A stretch of DNA of 64,000 nucleotides from assembly GCF_021532275.1 (NCBI RefSeq), contig NZ_JACBOT010000028.1, forward strand, positions 89,365 through 153,364, read 5' to 3'. Below are positions 8,243-17,023 of this stretch, in pieces (within the stretch, counting starts at the first letter, position 1; each line of letters begins with the position of its first letter). A model generated the notes under the pieces. That model was not told where the DNA came from and did no database searches. It was given only the letters and a program-made list of their open reading frames with translations. A program made the translations under genes and the position numbers. The stretch is from Brevibacterium sp. UCMA 11754. GTDB taxonomy: Bacteria; Actinomycetota; Actinomycetes; Actinomycetales; Brevibacteriaceae.

Positions 8243-10269
8243 ACCAGACATACACTGATGCGCCTTCGTGGCCGAGCACGTATTCTGAGAACGTGCCCCG
8301 TCCCCCAGATACGCCGCCGCAGACCCGGTCATGGTGGTCGCGGATGTGGCACAACCTGGGCCGGGACGCCATCCTCGTCCTCCCCGGATTCTTCATCTCC
8401 CTCATCGGATTCATCGTCCTCATCACGATGTTCTCGGTCTCAATCTCCACCATCATCATCTGGATCGGCGCCCTGCTCCTGCCTGTGACTCTCTACGTCG
8501 CGACCGGGTTCGCGAACCTGTCCCGGGCCCGTGCCCGGCAGTGGGGAGCTCCCATCGCCGAGGTGGTCCATCGTCCCCGTGGACACGGAATCAGCGGATG
8601 GTTCGGTGTCATGGCCGAAGGACGGCGCTGGCTCGACCTGCTGTTCGAAACCGTCTTCGCCTTGCCCATCCGGCTTTTCACCTTCTCCGTGGTGATCCCC
8701 TGGTTCTTCGGTGCCCTGGGCGGGATGACCTACTTCTTCTGGGGACGGTTCCTTCCCAACGACAACACCGATCTCATCAGCTTCATCGCAGCATGGTGGA
8801 ACGACACCTCAGTGGTGGCTCTGGGATTCGGTGCCGAGGCGACCTTCCAGTTCATCGCGGGACTCATCCTCCTCGTCACCTTCCCCTTCGTCCTGCACGC
8901 CATGGCCCGGTTGGAGATCGCAGCGGTCACGGCAGGGCTGGCGCCCGGCCACGATGAGGTGACCTCGGCGGGAAAAGCACGAGCCGGTGACCCAACGGGC
9001 CACGCTTCCGACGGGACCGCCTCGGCGACTTCCGCGGGATCGAGAGCTCTGGGGTTGCCGGCAGCCAACTCGTTCCTGACGCGGGCCGCCGGCGAGGGCT
9101 GGTTCTGGCTAATCAGCATCTTCGTCGGCGTGGTGCTCGTGGCTATCGGATGGCCAGTGACGGCAGCGCTGTATGAATCGTCGACCGTCATTGCGATGCT
9201 CGTCGCCCTCGGCCAAAGCGGCGCCCTGGTGCTCGCCGTGCGCAGACCGGTCACCGCGATCATCGTCGGGCTGGTCTCGGCTGCGGCCGGAATCATCCTG
9301 ACCGCAGACTCCTTCGGTCTGGTGTGGCCATGGACGGTGACGGCGATCCTCTCACTGCTCTTCCTCCACCTCATCATCGGGCTTCGGCACAGCTGGCTCC
9401 ACCTCGTCATCCTGTGGTCGCTGTCCACAGTGCTCGGCGCGCTGAGCCTGACCATGCCCCATGCGGGAGGGCTGTCGGGGGCGCTGGCGAATGTCATCAC
9501 GACGATCTCACTCACTGCCGGAATCTCGATCGTCGCGGTCATCGGCAATCTGTGGATCCGCGGACGCACCCAGCTGGCCACGGAGCGCCAGCTCAGTGCC
9601 GAGCAGTTGGCCAAGCGTCAAGAGCTCGAGGAACGCAATCGGATCGCCCAGGAACTCCATGACGTAGTCGCGCACAGCATGTCCGTCATCAGCGTCCAGG
9701 CCACCACGGCCCGCTACCGACTGCCCGAACTCGATACCCGAAGCGTTGACGAGTTCGATTCGATCGCCGGCTCGGCTCGGCAGGCGCTCAATGAGATGCG
9801 CGGTCTGCTGGCGATTCTGCGCGGTGGCCGCGATGCCGATCTGGCTCCGCAGCCGATGATCGATGACATTCCCGACCTCGTCGAGGCCACCCGCGGTTCG
9901 GGCGCCGAGGTTGAACTCGAATTCCCTGCGGAGCCGATCGAGATCAACCCGACGACCGGATTGACCGCTTTCCGCCTCGTCCAGGAAGCACTGTCGAATG
10001 CTCTGCGCCACGCTCCCGGAGCTCCGATTCGGGTGTCCGTTCGCACCGATGAGTGGCAGCTGTCGGTCAGTGTCGTCAACGGGGTTCCGGGTTCAACCGA
10101 CTCAGGAATGAATCACCCGGGCTCGGGCCAGCCCGACGGGGGCCACCTCGGCGGAGGATTCGGCCTCAAAGGCATGCGCGAGAGGGTCGAAGCACTCGAC
10201 GGAACGCTGCAGGTGGGTCCGACTGCTGAGGGCGGATTCGAGGTCAAGGCCACGTTGCCCACCTCGTGA
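8239..10269 (+). CDS. Membrane sensor histidine kinase (HisKA_3 family, NarL partner)
   Basis: 676 aa. Residues about 35-235 form a multi-helix putative sensor domain. A polar Ser/Thr/Ala linker (about 240-275) leads to a second bundle of about six helices (280-440). Then come the dimerisation/phospho-acceptor helix (EERNRIAQELHDVVAHSMSV, His 474) and a HATPase_c domain with N-box RLVQEALSNALRHA and G-box GGGFGLKGMRERVEALDG. It should autophosphorylate at the membrane and pass phosphate to a NarL-type regulator, most simply the one at 6383-7144. Two separate membrane modules in one kinase is a common actinobacterial layout. Co-translated with the DMT transporter. Confidence 0.88.
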   Translation: MNQTYTDAPSWPSTYSENVPRPPDTPPQTRSWWSRMWHNLGRDAILVLPGFFISLIGFIVLITMFSVSISTIIIWIGALLLPVTLYVATGFANLSRARARQWGAPIAEVVHRPRGHGISGWFGVMAEGRRWLDLLFETVFALPIRLFTFSVVIPWFFGALGGMTYFFWGRFLPNDNTDLISFIAAWWNDTSVVALGFGAEATFQFIAGLILLVTFPFVLHAMARLEIAAVTAGLAPGHDEVTSAGKARAGDPTGHASDGTASATSAGSRALGLPAANSFLTRAAGEGWFWLISIFVGVVLVAIGWPVTAALYESSTVIAMLVALGQSGALVLAVRRPVTAIIVGLVSAAAGIILTADSFGLVWPWTVTAILSLLFLHLIIGLRHSWLHLVILWSLSTVLGALSLTMPHAGGLSGALANVITTISLTAGISIVAVIGNLWIRGRTQLATERQLSAEQLAKRQELEERNRIAQELHDVVAHSMSVISVQATTARYRLPELDTRSVDEFDSIAGSARQALNEMRGLLAILRGGRDADLAPQPMIDDIPDLVEATRGSGAEVELEFPAEPIEINPTTGLTAFRLVQEALSNALRHAPGAPIRVSVRTDEWQLSVSVVNGVPGSTDSGMNHPGSGQPDGGHLGGGFGLKGMRERVEALDGTLQVGPTAEGGFEVKATLPTS

Positions 10270-10340
10270 AGGGCTTACTGATGCTCCGATGGGATAATGA
10301 TGGTGCTGCCCAGACAATCCTTCGGAAGGATCGGCCCCCG

Positions 10341-11111
10341 ATGGCACACCAGGCCCCGAGCGCATTGGCCCAAAGCCTCCGACGAGCGATCGTCATGGCG
10401 ATCGTCACGACCTTCAGTCTCGCGGCGCTGGGCGGGATCATCGTCCTCCTCGGCGACATCGAGTCGGAGATCGCGTACCAGGTCCTCGCCACGACGGCGC
10501 TGACGGGAGTCTTCAGCGTTGCAACATTCTGCGGGGCGACACTGATCGGCAGGCGCGGCAAGCAGTTCGGCGTCATCACCATCGGACTGGCCGTCCTCGC
10601 TCTGGCGCTGGCCCTCTGGTTCGTCTGGGCAGAGCCCTACGACGTTGACCTCCCTTGGAAGCTGCTCGTCACGGCCTGCCTTCTCTCCGCCTGCACCGCC
10701 GTCGCTTCGCTCATCCTGCTGTTGGTCTCGAACCGGTCGTGGACGGTCAGGATCGCATTGTCGATCACCCTCTTTCTCATCGCTCTCGGCTGCGCGCTGT
10801 CGTTGATCTCAATCTGGTTCCAGTCTGCGTGGGACTACGAGTGGCTGACTCGGCTGATCGGAATCGTCTGGATACTCGCGGCCCTGGGGGTCGTCGTAGT
10901 GCCCGTCTCCTCACTGCTGCTGAGGCCCGAATCCGCGGCAGTGGAGCCACAGACGGATCTCGGCGAAGGGGACTCTGATCTGTCCGCGAAGGCAGTTTCT
11001 GAGCTGTCACCGCAATCAGTCCGCCGCATTGAGGAAGCCGCCCGCCTAGCCGATCTCACGCCCGACGAATTCGTCGACCGCTGCCTGACGACGCTGCCGG
11101 ACTCCCACTGA
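10341..11111 (+). CDS. Hypothetical six-helix membrane protein
   Basis: 256 aa, not recognised. Six strongly hydrophobic segments lie between residues 12 and 190, followed by a charged cytoplasmic-looking tail of about 65 residues. The tail's last part (SVRRIEEAARLADLTPDEFVDRCL) reads as two amphipathic helices, reminiscent of short DNA-binding or dimerisation tails, though this is only an impression. GGAAGGA lies ten bases before ATG 10341. An alternative GTG at 10266 overlaps the kinase stop and would add 25 unconvincing residues. It follows the kinase by 71 bases and may belong to the same operon. Confidence 0.65.
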   Translation: MAHQAPSALAQSLRRAIVMAIVTTFSLAALGGIIVLLGDIESEIAYQVLATTALTGVFSVATFCGATLIGRRGKQFGVITIGLAVLALALALWFVWAEPYDVDLPWKLLVTACLLSACTAVASLILLLVSNRSWTVRIALSITLFLIALGCALSLISIWFQSAWDYEWLTRLIGIVWILAALGVVVVPVSSLLLRPESAAVEPQTDLGEGDSDLSAKAVSELSPQSVRRIEEAARLADLTPDEFVDRCLTTLPDSH

Positions 11112-11123
11112 ACCCTGCTCCCC

Positions 11124-11303
11124 TCATCGGGTGCCATCGGCCGTCGAGCCCTTCAGGCTGAAGCCCCGGGGCAGACGAGTGTCGATGAAGCCTGCTGCGA
11201 AGGCACCGATGATGAGCAGGACCAGGATCGCGATCATTCCCGCGAGCTGCTCAAGCACGGGGTTCCCGGTGATCGTGTGCGCGGCCCACTGTGCAGACCC
11301 GCG
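11124..11303 (-). other. Membrane-helix tail in a second frame: displaced C-terminus of the CPBP protein or a small overlapping gene
   Basis: This minus-strand frame encodes SAQWAAHTITGNPVLEQLAG, then a clear helix IAILVLLIIGAFAAGFI, and ends at a stop at 11124. Upstream of about 11303 the same frame is Arg-rich nonsense, while the CPBP frame makes sense up to DLPTTTR and then turns into nonsense. Removing one G from the run at 11298-11300 (CCC on the plus strand) would join the two into one protein ending in this helix. Alternatively a separate small protein starts at GTG 11354 or ATG 11237. Confidence 0.45.
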
Positions 11304-12276
11304 TGGTCGTCGGGAGATCCGAATTCGTCTGTTGGTTCGCTTTCCTGTTTCCACGTTCTTCTCTGCTTTCCTCGGTGCGTTGCCGGCGTCGGGTGTCGAG
11401 GACAACGAGTACTGCGAACACGATCGGGACGCTGATCGAGATGACGGTCTCGATCGCCGGTCCGCTCGTCGCATTCATGTCGGCACCGGAGAGGACCCCG
11501 AGTCCCAGGGCGAAGATGTTGTTGACGATATGGAAGGCCATGCCGACCTCCAGTCCGTTCGTGTACAGGGTGAGGACGCCGACGATGCCTGCGAAGATGC
11601 CGACATCGATGAGTCCCGGCAGGTCGTAGAGGTGGCCGAAGACGAAGAATGGGACAGGGATGAGCACGGCCCAGGCGGGGTGCTTCAGCCAGCTGCCGAT
11701 GACGTTCATCGCCAGACCACGGAAGATGACCTCCTCGGCGGCGGCCTGGAACGGCACGAGCAGGAAAACTGCGACGAGCATGGCGGCGACGCGGCCGTCC
11801 CACTGCACGCCGGAAGTCAGGTCCCCCATCGCCCCCGGTGAGAAGACGATTAGCACGACCGCAGCGATCCCCCACACGGGCAGACCGAGCAGCATGTACC
11901 GACCGAGCAGACCCCAGCGAAGTCCGCGGCCGACCGCCTCACTATAGGAAGGTCCGCGGCCGACCGAGATCATCGACCAGAACCACCGGCGATAGACGAT
12001 GCGTGTGGCCAGTTCCGCTGCCGGCCACATGAGGATGACGGTGATCAGACCGTTGACGATTCCATTGAGCGTGTTGAAGTCGACCATGGTCTCGGCGAGG
12101 GAGTCGAAGTCACCATTTCCACCATCGATGACGATCAGTGCCCAGACGAGGAACCCACCGAACTGGATGATCAGGCCGACCCCATAGAAGACGGCGGTGA
12201 GGACGACGACGAGCAGCGGGCTGTACCACCTGTGCTGCGGCTGCGATCTGAACTGGCGAATGAAATCCGTTGACAT
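11251..12276 (-). CDS. CPBP-family intramembrane metalloprotease (CAAX-protease-like), probably frameshifted near its end
   Basis: 341 aa as read. About eight hydrophobic helices; the CPBP motifs are visible: AAAEEVIFRG (EExxxR, near residue 190), FGHLYD and HIVNNIFALGLG with the further histidines that bind metal. Family members are membrane proteases or scaffold proteins; prokaryotic substrates are mostly unknown. The last 15 or so residues (VCTVGRAHDHREPRA) look out of frame, and a better C-terminal helix exists in the next frame (11124-11303), so a one-base indel at 11298-11300 is likely. The ATG at 12276 has GGAG just upstream; codons from 12297 are also open. Confidence 0.82.
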   Translation of the reverse strand: MSTDFIRQFRSQPQHRWYSPLLVVVLTAVFYGVGLIIQFGGFLVWALIVIDGGNGDFDSLAETMVDFNTLNGIVNGLITVILMWPAAELATRIVYRRWFWSMISVGRGPSYSEAVGRGLRWGLLGRYMLLGLPVWGIAAVVLIVFSPGAMGDLTSGVQWDGRVAAMLVAVFLLVPFQAAAEEVIFRGLAMNVIGSWLKHPAWAVLIPVPFFVFGHLYDLPGLIDVGIFAGIVGVLTLYTNGLEVGMAFHIVNNIFALGLGVLSGADMNATSGPAIETVISISVPIVFAVLVVLDTRRRQRTEESREERGNRKANQQTNSDLPTTTRVCTVGRAHDHREPRA

Positions 12277-12384
12277 GTCTCCAGCCTTTCGCACCACCTC
12301 GGCGGGAGCGCTCGGTCATCGGTTCGAATGATCTCATCCTTTCGGAGGACAGCACCGGCGAGCGGCGACAGGTAGTGTCGAATT

Positions 12385-13755
12385 GTGACTCCTCCTTCCG
12401 GCCGCAGCTCTCTGATGCATGTCCTGCTTTGGACAGGCATCTCGGCGGCCGTCGGCGTGTTCGCGCTCATCGTCATCGTCGGAACCGAATGGCCGGATTT
12501 CGAGGAGGCAGGTGCCCGCACCGGAGCGCTCGGTGCCGAACTGTTCATCCATATCCTCTTCGGCCTCATCTCTTTGGCCTGCCTGCCCATCGTCCTTGCC
12601 TTCGACGGACGGACGATCCCCCGCCGATCCCTGCACCCCAAGGTGATTGCGGCCGAGAAGCTGCGCGATTTCCTCACGAACACTGGTCGCGGCGGCGTAG
12701 AATTCCTCGCCTCGGACGGCTCCGTCGAATCCCTGCAGCGTCGGCCCGGCGGCTGGGTTCCGGTTGCGGTCGGATTCCTCGGCATCGTCACCGGTACGAT
12801 CGGCGTCCTCGGCGCATTCGCCGGACTGCTCATCCTCATCACCCTCACGTCTCGACGCAGCTGGTCACTCGACTTCACCTGCCTCGCTGCCGCGATCATC
12901 TCCCAGGGCCTGACGTACACGCTCACCCCGACGGCGGTCGGAGCCTTCGAACTTCCGCTGTTCCTCGTCAACGGAACCGTCTACGCAATGATCGTCGTCA
13001 TCGGCGTCATCCGCGGAGCCCGCGAACAAGGGCTCATCGACACCGCCGCGCAGACGCTTCTGCGCGAACGCTCGCGCCAGGACCGTGCCGTCGCTGAGGT
13101 GCGCCGCGGCATCGCCCGCGACATGCACGACTCCCTCTCGCACCACCTCAGCGTGATCGCCATGTACTCCGGTGCACTGTCCGTCAGGCGAGACCTCGAC
13201 CCCGAGTCCGTCCACGAAAGCGCCCGACTCATCGCCAGCAGCGCCCGCCGCTCGGGAATCGAGCTGCGAGAGGTTCTGACGATGCTGCGCGGAGACGACC
13301 AAGGCACAGTGATCGACCCCGATCTCGACCGCCTCGTCGCCGACCGCCCGGAGTCGGTGACTCTGATCTACTCCGAACCGCTCACCTCCGAATCACTGCA
13401 CGCCCTGGGCAGCCTCGAACGAATGACGATCTACCGCTTCGTCCAAGAGACCATGACCAATGCCCTCAAACACGCGCTCGGTGAGATGCTCACCATCACC
13501 ATCGGCGGCGAGGGCGATGACGCCGTTCGATATATCACGATGACCGCGCGCAATCACTACCCGGACAGCCTCCTCGGCGCCCCGGCACACGGCGAACCCC
13601 ACCGCAAGCAGTACATCGCCGGCTCCGGCCTGGGGATTCTGGGTCTCAAGGAACGGCTGGAGGCGATGGGCGGTGACCTCGAGGTCAGCCACTATCCTGA
13701 CTTCGAACTGCGAGCTCGCATCCCCGTCCAGAACACGGAAGAGATCAGCGCATGA
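12385..13755 (+). CDS. Membrane sensor histidine kinase (HisKA_3 family)
   Basis: 456 aa. N-terminal helices at about 11-32 and 52-73, a soluble loop, then about four helices (130-215) form the sensor. The phospho-acceptor helix reads RRGIARDMHDSLSHHLSVIA with His 248. The ATP-binding domain has N-box RFVQETMTNALKHA and G-box GSGLGILGLKERLEAMGGDL. It starts with GTG 12385, six bases after a TAGTGT -10-like box and with no ribosome site, so it may be leaderless. The stop overlaps the response-regulator ATG (13752-13755), so this is a coupled two-component pair. Signal unknown. Confidence 0.88.
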   Translation: MTPPSGRSSLMHVLLWTGISAAVGVFALIVIVGTEWPDFEEAGARTGALGAELFIHILFGLISLACLPIVLAFDGRTIPRRSLHPKVIAAEKLRDFLTNTGRGGVEFLASDGSVESLQRRPGGWVPVAVGFLGIVTGTIGVLGAFAGLLILITLTSRRSWSLDFTCLAAAIISQGLTYTLTPTAVGAFELPLFLVNGTVYAMIVVIGVIRGAREQGLIDTAAQTLLRERSRQDRAVAEVRRGIARDMHDSLSHHLSVIAMYSGALSVRRDLDPESVHESARLIASSARRSGIELREVLTMLRGDDQGTVIDPDLDRLVADRPESVTLIYSEPLTSESLHALGSLERMTIYRFVQETMTNALKHALGEMLTITIGGEGDDAVRYITMTARNHYPDSLLGAPAHGEPHRKQYIAGSGLGILGLKERLEAMGGDLEVSHYPDFELRARIPVQNTEEISA

Positions 13756-14420
13756 GCATCAGAGCCATCATCGCCGACGACGAGTCCCTTATGCGTTCGG
13801 GCCTGCGCCTGCTCCTCGGCGCCGCCGATGACATCGACATCGTCGCCGAGGCGGCCAACGGTGCCGAGGCCATCGAGCTCGCCCGAGAGCTGAGTCCAGA
13901 CCTCATTCTCATGGACATCCGCATGCCTGTCATGGACGGGCTCGAGGCCACCCGTGCCCTCATGGCTCAGACTCTTCATCCGGAGGTTCTCATCCTCACG
14001 GCCTTCGGCACCGATGAATTCGTGCTTCAGGCACTGCGCTCGGGAGCGGCCGGCTACATCCTCAAGGACACTCCGCCAGAAGATCTCATCCACGCGGTTC
14101 GGGCAGCCGCGAACGGCACACGAACCTTGTCACCAAGTGCGGTCGAGTCCCTGCTGGGACGAGACACCACCTCGGCGACAGGAGTGTCCGGTGCTTCGAA
14201 TTGGAACAGTGCCCCGATCGGACCCGACCCCTTGGAACCGCTGACCGCACGAGAACGGGAGATCGCCGAGGCGGTCGCTCAGGGGATGACGAATGCACAG
14301 GTGGCGCGGGCGCTGTTCGTCTCCACGGCCACGGTGAAGACCCACCTGGCGCGCATCTTCTACAAGCTCGACGTCAGCACCCGTGTGCAATTGGCCCTGC
14401 TCGTCAACGAACGGCGCTGA
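13752..14420 (+). CDS. NarL/LuxR-family response regulator, partner of the adjacent kinase
   Basis: 222 aa. Receiver domain with acidic pair IIADDES, phospho-acceptor Asp 55 in LILMDIRMPVMDG and switch Lys in YILKDTP. C-terminal LuxR helix-turn-helix: LTAREREIAEAVAQGMTNAQVA and TATVKTHLARIFYKLDVSTR. The ATGA overlap with the kinase at 13752 makes the pairing secure. It should act as a transcription factor when phosphorylated. The gene ends 19 bases before the convergent SDR gene. Confidence 0.92.
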   Translation: MSIRAIIADDESLMRSGLRLLLGAADDIDIVAEAANGAEAIELARELSPDLILMDIRMPVMDGLEATRALMAQTLHPEVLILTAFGTDEFVLQALRSGAAGYILKDTPPEDLIHAVRAAANGTRTLSPSAVESLLGRDTTSATGVSGASNWNSAPIGPDPLEPLTAREREIAEAVAQGMTNAQVARALFVSTATVKTHLARIFYKLDVSTRVQLALLVNERR

Positions 14421-14439
14421 GCGTCGAGGACGACTCAGA

Positions 14440-15201
14440 TCACTTCGGGGCCATGCGGATGGCGCCGTCGAGGCGAATGGTCTCACCGTTGAGCATCGGG
14501 TTGGCGACGATCGATTCGACGAGCTGCGCGTACTCGGCGGGCTTGCCCAGCCGAGAGGGATGGGGAATCGACTTCGCCAGAGACTCCTGAGCCTCTTCGG
14601 GCAGACCGGCCATCATCGGGGTCTCGAAGATACCCGGTGCGATCGTCACGACACGGATCTGTGAGGATGCGAGTTCGCGCGCCATCGGCAGCGTCACCGA
14701 GGCGATTGCGCCCTTGGACGCGGAGTAGGCGATCTGTCCGATCTGACCGTCGAAGGCCGCGACCGAGGCGGTGTTGACGATGACGCCGCGTTCCTCACCC
14801 ACAGCCTCCTGCGCCTGCATCGCGGCGGCGGCGAGGCGGCACACGTTGACCGTGCCCACGACGTTGATGTTCAGCACCTTCGAAAACGCGTCCAAAGCCA
14901 GTGGGCCCTTGCGCGAGACAAGCTTGCCGGGAGTCGCAACTCCCGCGCAGTTGACGACGACGCGCAGCTGCCCGAGACCGGTCGCCTTGTCGACGGCGGC
15001 CTGAACCTGCTCTTCGTTCGTGACATCGGCGGAGACGAAATGGGCGCTGGCACCCAGTTCCGATGCCACCTGCTGACCCACCTCGGCGTTGAGATCGACC
15101 ATGACGACCTGAGCGCCGGCGGCCAGGAGCCGTTCCGTGGTGGCCCGGCCGAGCCCGGAGGCCCCGCCGGTGACGAGTGCGACTGTGCTGTTGAGATCCA
15201 T
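14440..15201 (-). CDS. Short-chain dehydrogenase, 3-hydroxyacyl-CoA dehydrogenase type (HSD10/FabG-like)
   Basis: 253 aa, the full length of a classical SDR. Seen: NAD-binding TGGASGLGRAT, the Asp of VMVDLN that favours NAD(H), the NCAG motif, catalytic Ser in NTASVAAFDG, and YSASKG with Tyr and Lys four apart. The close likeness to type II 3-hydroxyacyl-CoA dehydrogenase (GIFETPMMAGLPE, NGETIRLDGAIRM) points to beta-oxidation of branched or ordinary acyl-CoA. ATG 15201 has AGGA upstream; an open extension of 31 codons is unlikely to be real. Confidence 0.88.
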   Translation of the reverse strand: MDLNSTVALVTGGASGLGRATTERLLAAGAQVVMVDLNAEVGQQVASELGASAHFVSADVTNEEQVQAAVDKATGLGQLRVVVNCAGVATPGKLVSRKGPLALDAFSKVLNINVVGTVNVCRLAAAAMQAQEAVGEERGVIVNTASVAAFDGQIGQIAYSASKGAIASVTLPMARELASSQIRVVTIAPGIFETPMMAGLPEEAQESLAKSIPHPSRLGKPAEYAQLVESIVANPMLNGETIRLDGAIRMAPK

Positions 15202-15278
15202 GAGTATCCTTCGCATGACTGAAGTGAACGTTTGAGTTGGTTCGACTTTAACGCAAGCCCTTCGGGTCCCGACACGAC

Positions 15279-15311
15279 GAAGCCCGCCGACCATTCGGTG
15301 CGGCGGGCTTC
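15279..15311 (-). terminator. Hairpin terminator downstream of the FMN reductase gene
   Basis: Perfect 11-base arms GAAGCCCGCCG (15279-15289) and CGGCGGGCTTC (15301-15311) enclose an 11-base loop. It lies in the 166-base gap between the FMN reductase stop (15368) and the SDR start, both on the minus strand, so it probably separates the two transcripts. No clear U-run. Confidence 0.65.
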
Positions 15312-15367
15312 GGACGTGTCAGCTGCTGGGGAGGGACTGCCTCATCCGCAGGGCGTGCTGATGACGG

Positions 15368-15949
15368 TCAGGCTGCCTGCTCTTCGGAGGCGGATTCCTC
15401 GCGCACGGACTTCAGTGCCTCGCCCCAGGACACGAGGTCATCGGCCATCGAAGCGAACGGGGTCGCGGAGACCTCGGTCGGAGTGAAGACGCCATCGGCG
15501 AAGTCGGTGAAGAGGCTGAAGGAGGCCTGGTCACGGACGACAGCGAGCTTGTAGTTGGCGAGGATGTGGCGCAGGTGCTCGGCGGCACGCACACCCTTGT
15601 CGGCGCCGTAGTTCACGATGCCGGCGACCTTGTGGTTGAACTCGCTGGCCACGAAGTCCAGGGCGTTCTTCAGCGATCCGGAGATCGAGTGGTTGTACTC
15701 AGGGGTGACGAAGATGAAAGCGTCGAATTCGGCGAGCTTAGCGCCCCACGCCTTGGTGTGGTCGTTCTGGTACATGTTCGCGCCGGCCGGGATGACCTCG
15801 TCGAGCAGCGGCAGATTGAACTCACCGAAGTCGACGATCTCGGCTCGGACGTCCTCGCGACCGGCCAGCTGGTCCTTGGCCCAAGCGACGACCTGCGGAT
15901 TGAGTGCCTGCGGGCGCGAAGTTCCGGGAATGATGGCGATGTTGAGCAT
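15368..15949 (-). CDS. NAD(P)H-dependent FMN reductase (flavodoxin-like fold)
   Basis: 193 aa. Signatures: GTSRPQALN phosphate-binding loop near residue 9, and TPEYNHSISGSLKNALD in the middle, the FMN isoalloxazine-binding loop of the NADPH-dependent FMN reductase family. The role is flavin, quinone or azo-compound reduction in the cytosol. ATG 15949 is preceded by GAGGAC; the open frame begins ten codons earlier. The divergent TetR gene (16339) and a perfect palindrome at 16050-16069, 101 bases upstream of this start, suggest TetR control. Confidence 0.87.
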   Translation of the reverse strand: MLNIAIIPGTSRPQALNPQVVAWAKDQLAGREDVRAEIVDFGEFNLPLLDEVIPAGANMYQNDHTKAWGAKLAEFDAFIFVTPEYNHSISGSLKNALDFVASEFNHKVAGIVNYGADKGVRAAEHLRHILANYKLAVVRDQASFSLFTDFADGVFTPTEVSATPFASMADDLVSWGEALKSVREESASEEQAA

Positions 15950-16049
15950 GTCCGTCCTCAGTTCATTCATAGGTTGCAATGTCAGGTGATGCTGGTTTCA
16001 GGTGATCGGCACCGACAGTCTTCGTCCGCGCCATCCACATCTGCCCAAC

Positions 16050-16069
16050 ATGATTGAACCGTCAATCAT
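16050..16069. promoter_or_regulatory. Palindromic operator candidate between FMN reductase and TetR genes
   Basis: ATGATTGAACCGTCAATCAT: perfect 8-base arms around ACCG. Size and symmetry fit a TetR-family site. It lies in the divergent gap between the FMN reductase gene (start 15949) and the TetR gene (start 16339) and could control one or both. Confidence 0.55.
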
Positions 16070-16108
16070 TCCCGACCTGCAGTGTGATTGCCGATACTTT
16101 CGTACCGT

Positions 16109-16150
16109 GCTTGGGGTGGACGGGCGCCTGCTTGGGGTGGACGGGCGCCT
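16109..16150. repeat. Tandem direct repeat, 2 x 21 bases
   Basis: Two identical 21-base copies beginning GCTTGGGGTGGACGGGCGCC occupy 16109-16129 and 16130-16150, in the leader region between the palindrome at 16050 and the TetR gene. Exact identity suggests recent duplication. Function not evident. Confidence 0.8.
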
Positions 16151-16338
16151 GCCGATCAGAGTCAGCACATCCCTCCGTCAGAATCAGAGCGTCCACCACT
16201 CAGTGACGATACGCCCTTCGGCGGTGCAGAGATCCCCGAATTCTGGCCTGAAACAGCCATTCACAGGGCAACGTCATGTATTCTCGATTGGCAAGTGAAA
16301 GATTGTTCGATATCCGACCGTCAGGGAGTACAAGCACC

Positions 16339-17001
16339 GTGAGATCAACCAACGGCCGCAACAACATCCTCCGCTCGGCTCGGGACACCTTCGCCGCAAA
16401 GGGATTCGACGGTGCGTCCATCCGCGATATCGCACAGGCCGCAGGACTGAGCCTGTCCGCACTCTACTACTACTTCCCATCCAAACAGGAAGCTCTGTAC
16501 GAGCTCGTGCACACGGCATACACCTGGTACAGCGAGCACAGCAAAGCCGTCATCTCCGAGGTAGGAGATGATCCCACCGAGCAGCTGACCGTGGCGGTGC
16601 GCTACCTGGCCCGGTACCGCATGGAGAACGTATCGGTATCCACAGTGCTGCTGCGCGACACGGAGCGCCTGACTGGTGACAATGCCGCCCGCGTCAAGGA
16701 ACTCCAACACGAGGCGCGAGTCATCATGGGCGACATCGTCCAATCAGGCATCGACGCCGGAACATTCGACGTCGACAGCGCCCAGCTTGTGACACGTGCG
16801 ATCCACTCGATCTGCAATTCACTCTCGCTCTGGTACCGCCCCACCGGCGACCTGACTCCCGACGTCATCGAACGAGACTTCACACAGTATTCGCTGCGCA
16901 TGCTCGGCCTCGATCCCGGCAGCGATGAGCTTGACCGGCTCATGGCGCTGCCGATCAACCAGGCAGGCATGCTCGACTTCATCGCCGCCGACCAGGCCTG
17001 A
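16339..17001 (+). CDS. TetR-family transcriptional regulator
   Basis: 220 aa. The N-terminal helix-turn-helix (ILRSARDTFAAKGFDGASIR, IAQAAGLSLSALYYYFPSK) is typical of TetR, and the C-terminal ligand-binding part resembles regulators of fatty-acid or sterol catabolism of the KstR2 kind, though this is impression only. I chose GTG 16339 because GGGAG lies ten bases upstream; an ATG at 16276 would add 21 residues of unlikely sequence. Candidate operator: the palindrome at 16050-16069. Confidence 0.87.
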   Translation: MRSTNGRNNILRSARDTFAAKGFDGASIRDIAQAAGLSLSALYYYFPSKQEALYELVHTAYTWYSEHSKAVISEVGDDPTEQLTVAVRYLARYRMENVSVSTVLLRDTERLTGDNAARVKELQHEARVIMGDIVQSGIDAGTFDVDSAQLVTRAIHSICNSLSLWYRPTGDLTPDVIERDFTQYSLRMLGLDPGSDELDRLMALPINQAGMLDFIAADQA

Positions 17002-17023
17002 CCTCCCCGCAAACACGCCCTCC

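Noticed and set aside
1864..15250. Shared motif TCAAAC(G/A)TTCACTTC upstream of the binding-protein and SDR genes (near 1885 and 15222, minus strand)
   Set aside because: Two copies only, at slightly different distances from the start; could be chance or a weak promoter likeness, so not listed as a regulatory site.
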